A stretch of 64,000 nucleotides of DNA from Chrysopilus asiliformis. Lineage: Eukaryota > Arthropoda > Insecta > Diptera > Rhagionidae. The stretch is from NCBI GenBank assembly GCA_964034945.1, contig OZ035963.1, positions 48,501,032 to 48,565,031 on the forward strand. Reading direction: 5' to 3'. The position numbers and the translations under genes are program-made. Positions 1-11,660 of this stretch are shown piece by piece. Each line of letters begins with the position of its first letter. The stretch's first letter is position 1. The notes below the pieces were generated by a model. The model worked only from the letters and a program-made list of their open reading frames with translations. It was not told where the DNA came from and did no database searches.

Positions 1-380
1 GATGATCAATTTTCGAAGAAAATCATCTTCAGTGATGAGGCACATTTTCACCTCAGTGGATTCGTCAATAAGCAGAACAGCCGCATTTGGGCGAATGATA
101 ATCCAAGAGTGATTGTCGAAAAACCAATGCACCCACAAAGAGTGACTGTTTGGTGCGGTTTATGGGCTGGCGGGACCATTGGCACGATATCCATTTTGAT
201 TTGAACGCCCATTTTCATAATAAGCCTGAATAACTTTAACGCGTTGCTCGATTGTGTATCTTTCCATGGTTCAAATTGAGTTAGTCTGAAATTGAGAAAT
301 GTCAAATGAAATGCAGAAAAAAACTTGACGTTTAGGTGTGGTTCACATTCAACATCGGCCCTTAAAATTTAACCACCCTT
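1..380 (+). mobile_element. Fold-back mariner derivative, truncated by window start
   Basis: Bases 1-175 encode, on the plus strand, the middle of a mariner-type transposase including the first catalytic Asp region (FSDEAHFHLSGFVNKQN) and the NPRVIVEKPMHPQRVTVW segment. After LWAGG the coding sequence jumps into an inverted copy of the element's own 5' end (about 177-380), which includes the reverse complement of the transposase start. The right end is CCACCCTT followed by TA (381-382), the TA target duplication typical of Tc1/mariner. The catalytic C-terminal half is absent, so this copy cannot encode transposase. A complete copy with the same rearrangement lies at 13071-14003. Confidence 0.85.
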
Positions 381-385
381 TAGAA

Positions 386-1298
386 AGTTAACCAGCCGGT
401 TTTTTTTCTGAACAGAAAGAATTTACATGTATACATTCCAATTGAATTTCTTTGTAATGTGATCTGGGGCCACTTTCAACTTACTCATTTTTTGATTAAT
501 ACTCAAAAATCAAACATCAAGAAAAATTTTCCAAGTGCCACATAACAATTTCGGAACAAATTCGAAACGAAATCGCGTTTCGAACCATTTTATACAAATG
601 TCCGTACGTTTATCAGATGTTAATTCCGACGTCGCTTCGGAAGTTATGACCGACATTCCTTCTGATATCGTACAGAATTTGGAATAAAATATTGGCTGGG
701 CTGCCTTCGAAATTTTGTATGTGGGCAAAATTTTAAATCAAGTGGATCAAAGTTAGATTTCAAGATTTGACCCTGACAAACTAACAAGTGAAACTAAATA
801 AAAGCTTGTACGAACAAAATCGTTTATAATGCACACATAAGTATTCCCTACATTAAAATTATGACAGACCGATTTTAAAAAAAAATCAATTAGAAAATAG
901 GATCAGTGATTTGGACAAAACAGCAATCCATTTGAGATTTTAGAATCACGCCAAATTCAATCAATTTGAAATTTTAGAAGCACACCCCGTAGAGTATTTG
1001 ACAATTGTAGTCATAGGTTTGTTTTACAATGAATTTGCGCGGCACGATGGATGCAATTCTCTAATTCTGAGCGACTACTTCACTGGTCAGGAAGCTCGTT
1101 TTTTGATATTTCTCAGACACACCCAACTTTTGGTGCCCATTGTGGTCGGTGGCTAATCGTATTGCCAGTTGATGATTTTTCTTTGCAAAGTTCGCAATTT
1201 TCGATATCCCAGGAAAATAAATAATTTTAAATGGAAATTGCCGGGGATATTTTTTTTTGAGTGTTTCTTAAACATCTTAATAAAAACTTGAGACTTCA
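386..1298. other. Intergenic, nothing recognised
   Basis: AT-rich sequence between the mariner derivative and the first hAT element. I see no coding exon, RNA gene or clear repeat. The 72-aa minus-strand frame at 510-728 has no recognisable family features. Confidence 0.4.
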
Positions 1299-1306
1299 CC
1301 TCTCAC

Positions 1307-1893
1307 CAGTGGCGGCTCGTGTATATTTGAAATGAGGAGGCAAAGTTTTTTTTAGTTCTATAAATTTTTTTATGATACGACCACAGAACTATATAACATA
1401 GAACAACTGTCACCATACAAAGCTCTGCTGAAAAATGGTCCCAAAAATATTTCACCCTTTATCGTACTTGAACGCATTCACTGAACTGTATAAGGTCGCG
1501 AAATTCAAATTTCGTTTGCCGCGAAATTCAAATTTCACAAGTTTGAGACTAACTTTAGGCGTCAAAAACTAACTTTAGTTTTAACGAACTTTAGGCGCCG
1601 TAAAAAAATCTCTTCATAGAGGCTAGCCTCCGATTCGTACAAATACTTTCATACAGCCTTTGCTAAGCACAAGCATCGGAGGCTAGCCTCTATGAAGAGA
1701 TTTTTTAGTTTATGTTTTAGAGAATTCGACATTAGAGAATAGGATTTTCTTTTAAATTAATATTTTCTGAACATACAGATTTTTATTCAGTCCATTATGG
1801 TATAAAAATTAAAGGCATACGTTAGAAAAACATTTTTATAAAATGTTATGAGGAGGCAATGCCTCCGTTGCCTCCCCTATAAAGCCGCCACTG
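1307..1893 (+). mobile_element. hAT-type MITE, copy 1
   Basis: A 587-bp element starts CAGTGGCGGCTCG and ends GCCGCCACTG, giving short terminal inverted repeats. It is flanked by a perfect 8-bp target duplication, CCTCTCAC, at 1299-1306 and 1894-1901, which is diagnostic of hAT superfamily insertion. It has no transposase frame, so it is non-autonomous. Two more copies are at 3903-4498 (opposite orientation) and 52887-53146 (internally deleted). It lies about 300 bp beyond the 3' end of the nucleotidase gene. Confidence 0.93.
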
Positions 1894-2191
1894 CCTCTCA
1901 CAGACAAGAAACACGGTTTTTTTTTCTTGGGGACACCCCCACTTTCTCGTCTTGCCTGTATTTTGACAGTATCGTTCAGTCCCATGTTCATGCCCAATCT
2001 GTGTGTAAACATAGTCTTAGAGACGAGAAATATTAAAAGCGATAATTTAAGTTAATCATTACTATGTCAAAAAAGTTTCTCTAACACAGAAAACCACTAA
2101 AAAATAATAAAACAATTACTGAGCTTGTATTATCACAAATTTTTACAATTCTTAACAATTAATTATTTTTCTTATTTTGCATATTTATCTT

Positions 2192-5100
2192 CTAGCTAGT
2201 ATACAATATAATTCGACCATCCGTTCCGTATGTGATGGGTGTCAGGTGTTTCACGTAATCAACAATACAATCGATATCCAATGGCCCAACTCTACAAAAA
2301 AAAGAAGCGATTGAAATACTTTCTTAGCACATTTTAATAAAAGAACATTACTTATAATTGGTTTTATGGTCTCTAAGCATTTTAAATCCATCGCCTCCAT
2401 TTGATAAAAATGACGGCGATATTATTCGGTACGTTTCCATATCATTTAATGGGAAAAATTCGGGAATATTGCATTTCTGGCATCGAACTTTCACATCGAC
2501 CAATCTTTGTCCAACTGGTCGAGTCACGTTAAAAACTACTTTAAGTCCTGAAACTTGCAGCATGTTTCGAGATTGAAATTGTTCTCTGCTGTAAGATAAT
2601 GACACGCTATACTCGAGAGCTTCTCTTAAATATTTTCCCTCTAAATCATAAGAATCAACGGTGTTTTCAAAAGGAACAGCCGTTACCAAATGAGCAAACG
2701 TTAAATCTGAAAGTAAATTTTTTAGTTAGATTTCACTTAAAAAAGAAGAATTTCAAATATTGAAAACTTACTTCCTTTATTCAATGTTGCCCGAATTCCA
2801 CCAGCATTATTAATAGCTATTGCTGCAGATGTCCAACTTTCTTCACTGGGAGTGCTATCTTTCAAATACTACAGAAAAAAATGTATCACCTGAATATTAT
2901 AAATTATTAAAAATAAATGTATATTCTCACTCTATGTACAAATGCATCCGCTACAAAACTTCCAATATTACATTCATCATATTTACAGCGAGTTCGAGAT
3001 AAGGTGACCCGAGATTCTCCAATATATGTTGTACCTTCAACATCGATGATTTCCTTCCAGGGTTTAAGCTCCTCCAGAATTTTTAAATCTGTTAGGAAAT
3101 TTCCATGAAAAATAAGTCAATTAGCGGTATGCATAAAAGCTGCTTATACTCCACTTTCTTGGAGAACTTTTTCAAGTTTACATGCTTACACTTGCTCAAG
3201 ATTTGACAATAAACACCTGCTTCCGAAGTACAGTATTTGGAATTTGCACGAAAAATATAAGCATATACTTATGCACCAATAAATTACAAAAAGATTTTTT
3301 TTTATAATTGAGGCGTTAAAAGCTAGAGTGGACCAACCCACATAATCGAGTTTTTGAAGCTTTTCCACTCTGTACTATAATTGACTGAAAATTTTTGGAA
3401 AAAAAAATCTGTGGACTTTATTACTCAATGTTGAAACGTTTTTTGGTGCATCCAAACATTTTTGTCTAAAAACTCACTCGCAATAGTGATTCAAACACAA
3501 AAATATTCACGATTTCGACATGTGGGTTGGTCCACTCTAGCTTTTAACGCCTCAATTACAGCCAGAGCTTAGAGGAAGACCCTTTAATGCTCAGGATGGT
3601 CGGAAGGACAAAAGGAGATGTCAATTTATGTTCTCCTTGAACTTTTGCGGGTTATATGTAGTCCGGGGGAAACACATCGGATGGTAAATCGTTCCAAAGT
3701 CTTGTTGTTCGCGGAATAAAGGATTCCCTAAACTTTACTGTACGAAAACGGGGAAGCTCAAGGAAGAAGTCGTGCGCGCGTGTAGCTGCAGGAGAGGGTC
3801 TAGGGAAAAAATACCGTGGAGGAAATTTCGGTGGAACATTTCCCATGGAAATATCTATAGAATATGCTGACTTCCCCAACAGAGCGACGATGCTCGAGAG
3901 ACCAGTGGCGGCTTTATAGGGGAGGCAACGGAGGCATTGTCTCCTCATAACATTTTATAAAAATGTTTTTCTAACGTATGCCTTTAATTTTTCATACCAT
4001 AATGGACTGAATAAAAATCTGTATGTTCAGAAAATATTAATTTAAAAGAAAATCCTATTCTCTAATGTCGAATTCTCTAAAACATAAACTACAAATTCTC
4101 TTCATAGAGGCTAGCCTCCGATTCGTACAAATACTTTCATACAGCTTTTGCTAAGAACAAGATAACCGTATGTAAATAAATATAGCCGTCTCGTTTAAAC
4201 CGTGAGCTGGGTGTTGGCGCCTAAAGTTAGTTTTTGATGTTGGCGCCTAAAGTTAGTCTCAAACTTGTGAAATTTGAATTTCGCGGCAAACGAAATTTGA
4301 ATTTCGCGACCTTATACAGTTCAGTGAATGCGTTCAAGTACGATAAAGAGGGAAATATTTTTGGGACAATTTTTCAGCAGAGCTTTGTATGGTGACAGTT
4401 GTTCTATGTTCTATAGTTCTGTGCTCGTATCATAAAAAATTTTATAGAACTAAAAAAAACTTTGCCTCCTCATTTCAAATATACACGAGCCGCCACTGCG
4501 AGAGACGGTAATGAATCTGTCAAAGATTTGTCTTCAATCAATCGAATCGCACGTTTTTGAATCCGGTCCAGTAGTTGCAGGACAGTTTTTGGGGCTCCAG
4601 CCCAAATGTGCGAATTGTACTCGCGTCTCGGTCGAATGTAGCTCTTTTAAATGTTAAGGACGTCGACTGGTACGAAATATTTTTTGCAGCGTCCCAGAAA
4701 GGCTAGGCACCGCGACGCTTCCTTTGCTATTTTAAAAATATGGTCGCTCCATTGGAGCTTCTCATTTATTTCAATGCCCCGTATTCTAATGTTTTTAGAG
4801 TCTTTAATGAACTCATTCATAAATTCGACCGTTTCGGGAGATTTTTCGCATTTCATCGACAATAGCATTGATTGGGTTTTAGATGCGTTGAATTCCACAC
4901 GGTTGATTCTGCCCCAATCCAGAATTGTGTTTAAGTCAGAATTCAAAGATCTAATTTGCTCACTGCGTTTCGATCGAACTGCAATGGCGTTCGATTCTGC
5001 AGGTGAACTGAAGTGGTAGGAGGTGTCAAAGGAGCTGTCATTAGCGAAACAGTAAAGCGGATTGAGAGTGAGAGACAGTAGATCATTGATAAATATTAAG

Positions 5101-8100
5101 AAAAGCGCAGGAGCTAGAACTCAGCCTTGTGGGACACCAGATTTAATTTTGAAATCAGACTTGAATCCATCCAATACAACCCGTATTAAACGATCAGAAA
5201 TGTAACTCTCAGGTTTATCAACGAATCTATACATATTTCTGCACTTGTTTCTGATTTTTTTAAAATTAGTCTTTTAGATACCACCAGAGTTTAGAAAATA
5301 CCCTAATTTATATTTTCTTTGAATCTTTGCGTGCGTATTGTATTATTGCACTAGATTTTTGCATAAATGTTGCACTTTACTGAGTATTTATCTCTCTACC
5401 AGTTTGTTCTACCCAAAATCTCAAGTCAAATTTTGACACCCAATTTCTTGACATACACTTGACACACATAAATGTAGGTAGATAGACTGATGGCACGTAA
5501 AGAGGCAGGTGTGGATCAAATTGTTTTTTTTTTATCTGAATTTTACGCCCATTAATATCGCGAATTTAAAAAAAAAATCTAAACCCACCTTGAGGAACAT
5601 CATTGTCCAAATAAATGGGAGCACCTTCATAATGCAAAACCTCTCCAGCTTCATCAAAGTATACGGTCAAATCACCAACATATTTGGCAAATGCAGCCGC
5701 CTGAACAATCAAAACTTTCCTTCCTGAATCCTGTATAACTTCCACTGGATATTTGTCAGCTGGCTTATCAACGCCTGGTGGTTTTTCTCCACTAAAGAGG
5801 AACGTGTGCGAATGTCCTCCGACGATAACATCAATTAATGGACCACCATTTTTAGCAATGATTCGATCAACATCTAGACCGCAATGAGATAAAACAATTA
5901 TAATATTCACGCCTTCTTCTTCCCTTAGTCTTTCTGCTTCTGCTCTGACTGATTCAGTTTCATTCAAAAATTTCAATTTCTCTGTATTTGCGATTTCCTA
6001 AAATTAAAGGGGATACTTATTAATTATCTTTTATGTTATAAAATCAGAGTCGAAATAACTAATGCCTTTTGTTCAAACATTAAGGTTCAAATAACATTAA
6101 GGTTTACATTAAGGTTCAAATTTCCTTACAATTAAAAAAAATAGCTCGCATTGCGTTATTGCGCTCTATTTGCCATATATCCGACGTACTTTTTTAACCA
6201 AAAATAAATACTTACATCAGTTGTTTGAAGTATAACTCCAATTATTCCAATTTTCCGACCACTTCTCACTAGAACCGTCGATTTTTTATACAATCCTTGC
6301 ATACTTGGCTCGAGGCTATCATCGATATTGGAAACTACCATAGGGGATGAAATGGTTTGCAGAAATGGCACCACCCCTTCAATTCCATGGTCAAATTCAT
6401 GGTTTCCTAATGTCTAAAAAAAAAAGACCAAAACACTTCGTCAAATAAATGCACAACAAAAATAGTTTTGGTGGACTCACAATCGCGTCTGCCGGCAATA
6501 GATTTAAGAAATAACTTGTAACATTCCATCGGCCAATGTTATACCACAACGTTCCTTGGAAGTTATCTCCCGCGTTGAGATAAATTGGATTTGATGAATT
6601 TCTAGCTTCAAGCAGACTTTTCACGATGTGGACGACTCGAGCATAACCGCCAATGCACTTTTGTCCTGGATCACAAGCGCCTCCCGCGGGGTTTGATTCT
6701 TCAAATCTAAAAATATTGAATCTTTTAAAAATTTCTATAAGGTAGAAAAAGTATATTCACATCCACCAAAAGTATGACTGACGATTGTGTCAACAAGTAA
6801 AACTATACCAACATCTATTGCGTAGTTAAACTCACAAAAAAAAGGAGTTCTGAGGACTCCTCTTTTGCTATATTAAGACTTATTGCGCTATAATTTTCGG
6901 TCTTCTAAAAAAGGTCTCAAATTCTCGGTCGGATGAATACTTAAAACGATTTTAGTTTTTAGGGAGCGCACGACAAAATTTCGGGAAGGGGCCAAAATTT
7001 GTAGTTACACAATTGTTATTATACAGGATGTTTGATCATAACTGTACCATGTTAAACTCTGTGCAGACTTAAAAAGTTTGTTTTTTAAACATGCTTTAGA
7101 GTGTACTAAAACTAAAGAAAACATAATTTTTGCCTAAAAAATATGAGCTTTATCTTGCTTGAGTTTTTAAAAATTAAGCTTGAAAAAATAGCTTATTTTC
7201 AAGCTGACCAAAAAATCTACTTTGTTTTTGCAATGATTATAAAAATTCGCAAAAAAAAGTTTTAAAAAATTCAAATAGAGTAGACCTGTAATACTTTCGT
7301 TGCACCTCACTGAGAATAGATTAGTTTCTAAAAAATATGAATTTTATTTTAGAATTGAGGGAGGGGGGAGGGGTAGATAGAAACTTCCTAATCAGTACGA
7401 AATCCTTCAGTACGACAGGCAAAATTATGAGGATGTCCGTTAACTCGAGAACGCATCGACCTAGCGACTTGAAATTTTTTGTAAATGAGTTTTACAAAAA
7501 TCGTAGTTTTCTTTCAGTAGTTTGGAAAAGTAACGGTAGCTATAACGGGTTCCTCTCATACAATACCGTTTTGAAAATTTCTCGAAACCTATGCACTTTT
7601 ATGAAAAAACGAATACAGCCCAATTCAAAGGAAACAAAATTTCCTACATTTTTCTTTTAACGTGTCTTTAACCCGTTCGGTACATTTTTTTTTCTATGGG
7701 GGTTAAAAATACTCTCTATACAAATTAATGATGTTTAAGGTAGAACCTGAATCGTACGTCGATCCGTCCGTCATGCGTCCGTCACGTTGACAGTTCGAGT
7801 AAAATCAACGGGCTGCTATGAGTACTCCCCTAATAATACGTTTTCCGATGCGGCAACCGCATAGAGTAGGTCGACTTTCTACTTTTACATGCGGCAACGC
7901 ACGGAAATGTCATTTCGCAAAAAAGTTTGTTTACGATTTAAGCAATTTAAGTATGGAACAAATTGAAAGTAATTGTTTCGACGATAAACTAATAGAAGAA
8001 GTGCAAAACAATGAGTTAACTCCAGATTCGTTACCGTACCCAACTGTCACCGCATCGAACTGTCAACTGGACGCACGCAAAATCGCTAGTTTGCAAACAA

Positions 8101-9940
8101 TTCGCACAAACCTATTTTTTTACTTTTTAATAAAAATATCTCAATAACGGTCAAAAATATCGAATAAAAGTAATACACAAAATGGTGGCAAATATCTTCA
8201 ATTCTCTTCAATTCTTTTCCGATATTTAACTACCAGAAAACCGTTAGTTCTGGAGAGAATCGTAAAATATTGTTTTTTTTTTTTCAAAATAACTGTATAT
8301 ATCTCGATACCAGTTTGACATTTTAGTAATAATGCTCCAATCAAATCAGGAATTCTCGGGAAATGTTTTTTAGACAAAATACAGATGTCCAAATTTTTCA
8401 TGAATACAATACTTTATTACAGTTCGTATAAGAAAGTAAAAATGATATTGGATAGATGTCAAATAATAATCCATCATCATAAATCCATATTAACTAATAC
8501 AAATTTCTGTTATACCTGACACAAAAATTTATTACTCTTGATTAAACTAATTAATTTCGTTAATCAACAGGCGTAAAAAAATTGTTTTTGTGTATAGGTG
8601 CGTTCAGAAAATATTGACAAAAACCTTAGTCAAAAGACAAAGCGCAGTAAAAAAAATAAAAATTTTATGTCTTTATTGCAGTGAATGATGTTTATTTAGC
8701 AATTAATTACTTAATAATTGTACATGAATTGTTACACAATTAGCATTACTTTGCTTTTTTGAAGTATATCTACAGTTGCGGTTTAAAAATTTGGTCTATT
8801 TTTTAACCGACTTCTTCTTTAAATATTTTCAGTGCCGGAAAATTAATTGTAACTTTTAATTGGATTTAACATTTCTAACCCATCAAATCGAAGTGTAATT
8901 AAGTATTGTATTCATGACAAAAATTCGGCTCAGTTTTGCCTAAAAAAATAATTCCCGAGCACTCCCGAGTCGATTGGAGCCATATTTAGGGATGTCAAAA
9001 AAGTACCGGTTAAACCGGTTACCCGGTGTTTTTGCTTCCGTTAACCGGTTTTTTTTTCGGTGTTTTTTTTCGGCACGGTTATATCCGGTGTTTTTTTTAA
9101 AGCCAAAAAACGTTCAAAAAAACCGATCATTTTTTTTGTACGGAAAAATAATTTAAAACCAATATTCGTGCATTTGTTAGAAACACTTCTTTTTAGGCAC
9201 TCTAAACCAAATACAATATTATATTGTGCCATTTATGGCCTCTTAATGGTTTATATGCCACTTCACGCCTTTTGTTTATATTATAGTGTATTTGTTGCGT
9301 CTAAGGACTAACCTACCCAATTTTTTCGGTGTTTCAATAACCGGTTTTTTGGACCCGGTTAAACCGGCCCGGTTTAAACCGAAGTCTTAAAAACCGGTTT
9401 AACCGAAAAAAAAATTGTGTTTGCAAAGCCGTTTTTCACTTTTAAAGAAGTGTTTCAGTTATCTGATTCATTTAAAGGGTTTTGTTTTTTTTTTTAATGT
9501 TTTCCGCTACTTTTCTTTAATTAGTAGCAATTTAAAATTAGCGACAAAAACAAAAGAGCCGATTTTGATAGATTTTTAATATGTTTGGCTTTACTTCAAA
9601 CTATGATCATTACTGGTCGTTGCAGAAATATGGCAAAAGCAATTATTAACTTAGTCCAATTTTTTTTTCCAGTGTCTGTCTAGCTTCACTGCTTTAATCG
9701 CCACTTGAATTTTATTGAATTTTTGTTTTAAGAAATTAGCAAAAGCATTGAATCTGTTAAACTAATTCAAACGGTTTTAACTCTTAACGAAAATTACCTT
9801 GCATGAAAATCGTTATGATGGATTATGGAAACTGGAAATGGTGCTACGTATTTATTAACAAATTTTGGCACTGGAATAACATTTGCGTAGGTAAAAATTA
9901 CAAATAATTGTAAATAAATAAAAATTCCCGGAAAATTCAT
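2192..9940 (-). CDS. Secreted 5'-nucleotidase/apyrase-family enzyme, 8 exons
   Basis: Hydrolyses nucleoside phosphates (AMP, or ADP/ATP if apyrase-like) outside the cell. Reconstructed minus-strand exons: 9940-9798, 6706-6481, 6413-6216, 5997-5589, 3088-2931, 2868-2772, 2706-2352 and 2291-2192. All introns are GT..AG, phases join, and the total is 1686 nt (561 aa plus stop). Residues 1-20 are a hydrophobic signal peptide. Family motifs are present in order: HHNDFHAR (41-48), NAGDNFQGTLWY (from 92), LGNHEFDHG (from 125), LSHCGLD (from 225), GGHSHTF (from 249), then the substrate-binding NAGGIRATL (from about 399) and SNGGDGF (511-517). All expected metal ligands are present. The protein stops soon after the conserved end (GRIILYTS) with no hydrophobic GPI tail, so secretion is inferred. 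Intron 4 holds a LINE, a hAT element and a MITE; intron 1 is about 3.1 kb. Ecto-5'-nucleotidase versus apyrase cannot be decided from sequence. Confidence 0.93.
3307..3556. mobile_element. TA-flanked MITE in nucleotidase intron 4
   Basis: About 250 bp with terminal inverted repeats of roughly 37 bp (ATTGAGGCGTTAAAAGCTAG at the left, its reverse complement at the right), flanked by TA on both sides (3305-3306, 3557-3558). This fits a Tc1/mariner-type MITE. It sits directly against the 3' end of LINE copy 1. Confidence 0.8.
3559..5290 (-). pseudogene. LINE copy 1: decayed Jockey/CR1-like reverse transcriptase, 3' part
   Basis: Minus-strand fragments of a non-LTR retrotransposon reverse transcriptase. 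In coding order there is GVPQG followed by an in-frame TGA (5121-5123), VLAPALFLIFINDLL, the active-site region mutated to FANDSS (FADDS is expected), then the NSDLNTILDWGRINRVEFNA block at 4647-4946, and the C-terminal TRLWNDLPSDVFP block near 3660-3700. A hAT MITE splits it at 3903-4498. The stop, the lost catalytic Asp and frame breaks show it is dead. Copy 2 at 28460-31095 has the same 3' structure. Confidence 0.88.
3903..4498 (-). mobile_element. hAT-type MITE, copy 2, inside LINE copy 1
   Basis: Inverted relative to the copy at 1307. It has CAGTGGCGGC ... GCCGCCACTG ends and a perfect 8-bp target duplication, CGAGAGAC (3895-3902 and 4499-4506). The uninterrupted LINE copy at about 28811-28821 carries a single CGAGAGAC, confirming the pre-insertion site. 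Inside, an 18-bp motif around GGCGCCTAAAGTTAGT occurs twice near 4215-4255. Confidence 0.95.
6707..9797. other. Nucleotidase intron 1, repeat-filled
   Basis: No exon was recognised here. It contains copies of dispersed repeats: a piece at about 7370-7640 (ACGAAATCC...AACTCGAGAACGC) also found at 27360-27545 and 50390-50530; the start of a TTAA-type MITE at 7672-7745, related to the copy at 11842; and reverse-oriented and forward pieces of the ATTCATGA...CCCGAGCACTCC repeat at 8185-8420 and 8908-8990. The 109-aa plus-strand frame at 7818-8147 resembles nothing I know. Confidence 0.6.
8991..9412. mobile_element. CCGGTT-rich element, copy 1 (end lost)
   Basis: Starts GGGATGTCAAAAAAG after TTA and is dense in AACCGGTT motifs at both ends, with an AT-rich core. 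It is homologous to 18974-20078, which has two further insertions. The core here runs uninterrupted through TTATGGCCTCTTAATGGTTT (from about 9232), so it serves as the empty-site reference for those insertions. The right terminus is degraded. Confidence 0.7.
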
Positions 9941-9994
9941 TCTACGTCAATTTTCTTAGTACTAAATGCTTTAAAACTTTTAATTTATCACAAT

Positions 9995-10006
9995 AATTTA
10001 TATACC
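9995..10006 (-). promoter_or_regulatory. Candidate TATA box of the nucleotidase gene
   Basis: On the minus strand the sequence GGTATATAAATT lies about 55-65 bp upstream of the proposed start codon at 9940. That spacing suits a TATA box with a transcription start roughly 30 bp downstream and a short leader. Confidence 0.5.
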
Positions 10007-10009
10007 AAA

Positions 10010-10891
10010 ACTGGTTTTTATTGATTTATTTGAATATATTTAACAACGAGCCACAGAGACACTTGATTTAGGCAACGAAATTCGGCGATCAAAACCTTTT
10101 GAAAGTGTCGGTTCTTTAGAATGCCGATTTTTTTCAATAGTGACTAAAAAAACCGGAACTTCGTTTTATACATCGAACGACATTTTCGATCAACGACTCG
10201 ACAGCGACTAAGAGATTCCGTGATCGCTTAACAGTTTTTAACCTGCTTCGAAACTTAATTACTCTTTATTATAATTATATCTATTACTACAATAAAATTA
10301 AGATATCAACACCATTATAAATACATGAATATTTTACATTCGAATTGCTCATGCATGGTTAAATATTGTAACCATGTGCTCTGCCTTTAGTATTTTAAAC
10401 AAAACGATCGACGTCAGCCAGGTGTGAATTTTTGTTATTGTGAAGGTAATAAGCTCTGTTTTGGGATAAATCCATCAAAAGTGCGATTAAAGTCCCCTCC
10501 ATTAAAAGTTAATATCCATTAAAAGTTAATATGGCCATTAGCTTACAGGTGTTTTTATTTAGATATTTTTGGTATTGTGACCAAAAAGGTAAACATTATG
10601 ATTATTTAATGATAATCCAGACCAAATTAAATAATAACCTTCAGCTATTACTCTTCTATTTTCCCAAATAAGTGCTATAAACAAATTATTATTTTTTCGT
10701 GGATTTAGGGTGAAATTTGATTAATGTGTTTAAATTCGCCGCTTAGATTTGACACTTTGATTAGCTATTAATAGATCAGGTCTAGTGTTTTTAAAATGCA
10801 TTACATTATTTCTCATAAATCTTTTTAAATTACACTAGTTTAAGCAAAATTAACATCATCATCATCCTCGGCGCTACAGCTCTCGAAGAGC
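10010..10891. other. Intergenic, nothing recognised
   Basis: Upstream side of the nucleotidase gene. I see no exon or transposon. A 14-bp direct repeat (CCATTAAAAGTTAATAT) occurs twice near 10500-10530. Confidence 0.4.
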
Positions 10892-10894
10892 CTA

Positions 10895-11280
10895 ATGCTA
10901 CATTTACACGAATGACAAATTTGTCATTTTTTTCTTGTCATTATGTTAATTCCCGTGTAAATGGCATAATTTTTGTAATTTTTTCTGTCAGAAAATGTCA
11001 ATCTCTCATAAAAGAATGAACTTGTCCATTCTTTTATGCCAGATTGTCATTCGTGCAAACGCAATATTAGTTATGACAACTTTAGTATTCAACTTTTGTC
11101 ATAACTAATATTGCGTTTGCACGAATGACAATCTGGCATAAAAGAATGGACAAGTTCATTCTTTTATGAGAGATTGACATTTTCTGACAGAAAAAATTAC
11201 AAAAATTATGCCATTTACACGGGAATTAACATAATGACAAGAAAAAAATGACAAATTTGTCATTCGTGTAAATGTAGCAT
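10895..11280. mobile_element. Near-perfect 386-bp palindromic fold-back element
   Basis: Two arms of about 185 bp are almost exact reverse complements and meet at a loop of roughly 18 bp centred at 11088. Termini are ATGCTACATTTACACG and the reverse complement, flanked by TA on each side (10893-10894, 11281-11282). There is no coding capacity. TA flanks suggest a Tc1/mariner-type MITE. Confidence 0.85.
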
Positions 11281-11283
11281 TAG

Positions 11284-11660
11284 ACTCCTCAATTGAGGTT
11301 TCATAACAATTTCTTCCCTGCATCGCTCCTACAGTTTTACATGAATTGCGAACCATGGATAAATCACAACATTTGTAAGGTTTTTTTACGTTACGACCCA
11401 TCAACAGCAGAGGCTGTGATAGCAATTCAGACTGATGATGTCGTTAACAACAAGCGGCAACTATCCCTACTCATTACCACTTGGATTAGGCTGGACTTAA
11501 AATTAACATAGAGAAGTAAAAAAAATAACGTGAGACGTAAAAACAATTTTAAAAACAAGTTTTTTTTTAATTTGCTATCAAAATACACTACAAAGTACAA
11601 TTGGTTTTCCCACTAAGGTTTTAGGGTGTTCTTTAAAATTTTATAATTTGATTAGAATAT
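11284..11660. other. Intergenic, nothing recognised
   Basis: Short AT-rich spacer between the palindromic element and the satellite block. The 72- and 89-aa frames here partly read through the palindrome and show no family resemblance. Confidence 0.4.

Noticed and set aside
4651..5019. 122-aa plus-strand frame
   Set aside because: Antisense shadow of the LINE reverse transcriptase on the minus strand.
7818..8147. 109-aa plus-strand protein
   Set aside because: No family resemblance, lies in an intron of an opposite-strand gene next to repeats, and has no splice or promoter support.
10373..10424. Short ATG frame ending ...AGCCAG|GTGTGA as first exon of MFS-A
   Set aside because: Phase 0 donor, incompatible with exon 2, and more than 10 kb away with no tail similarity.
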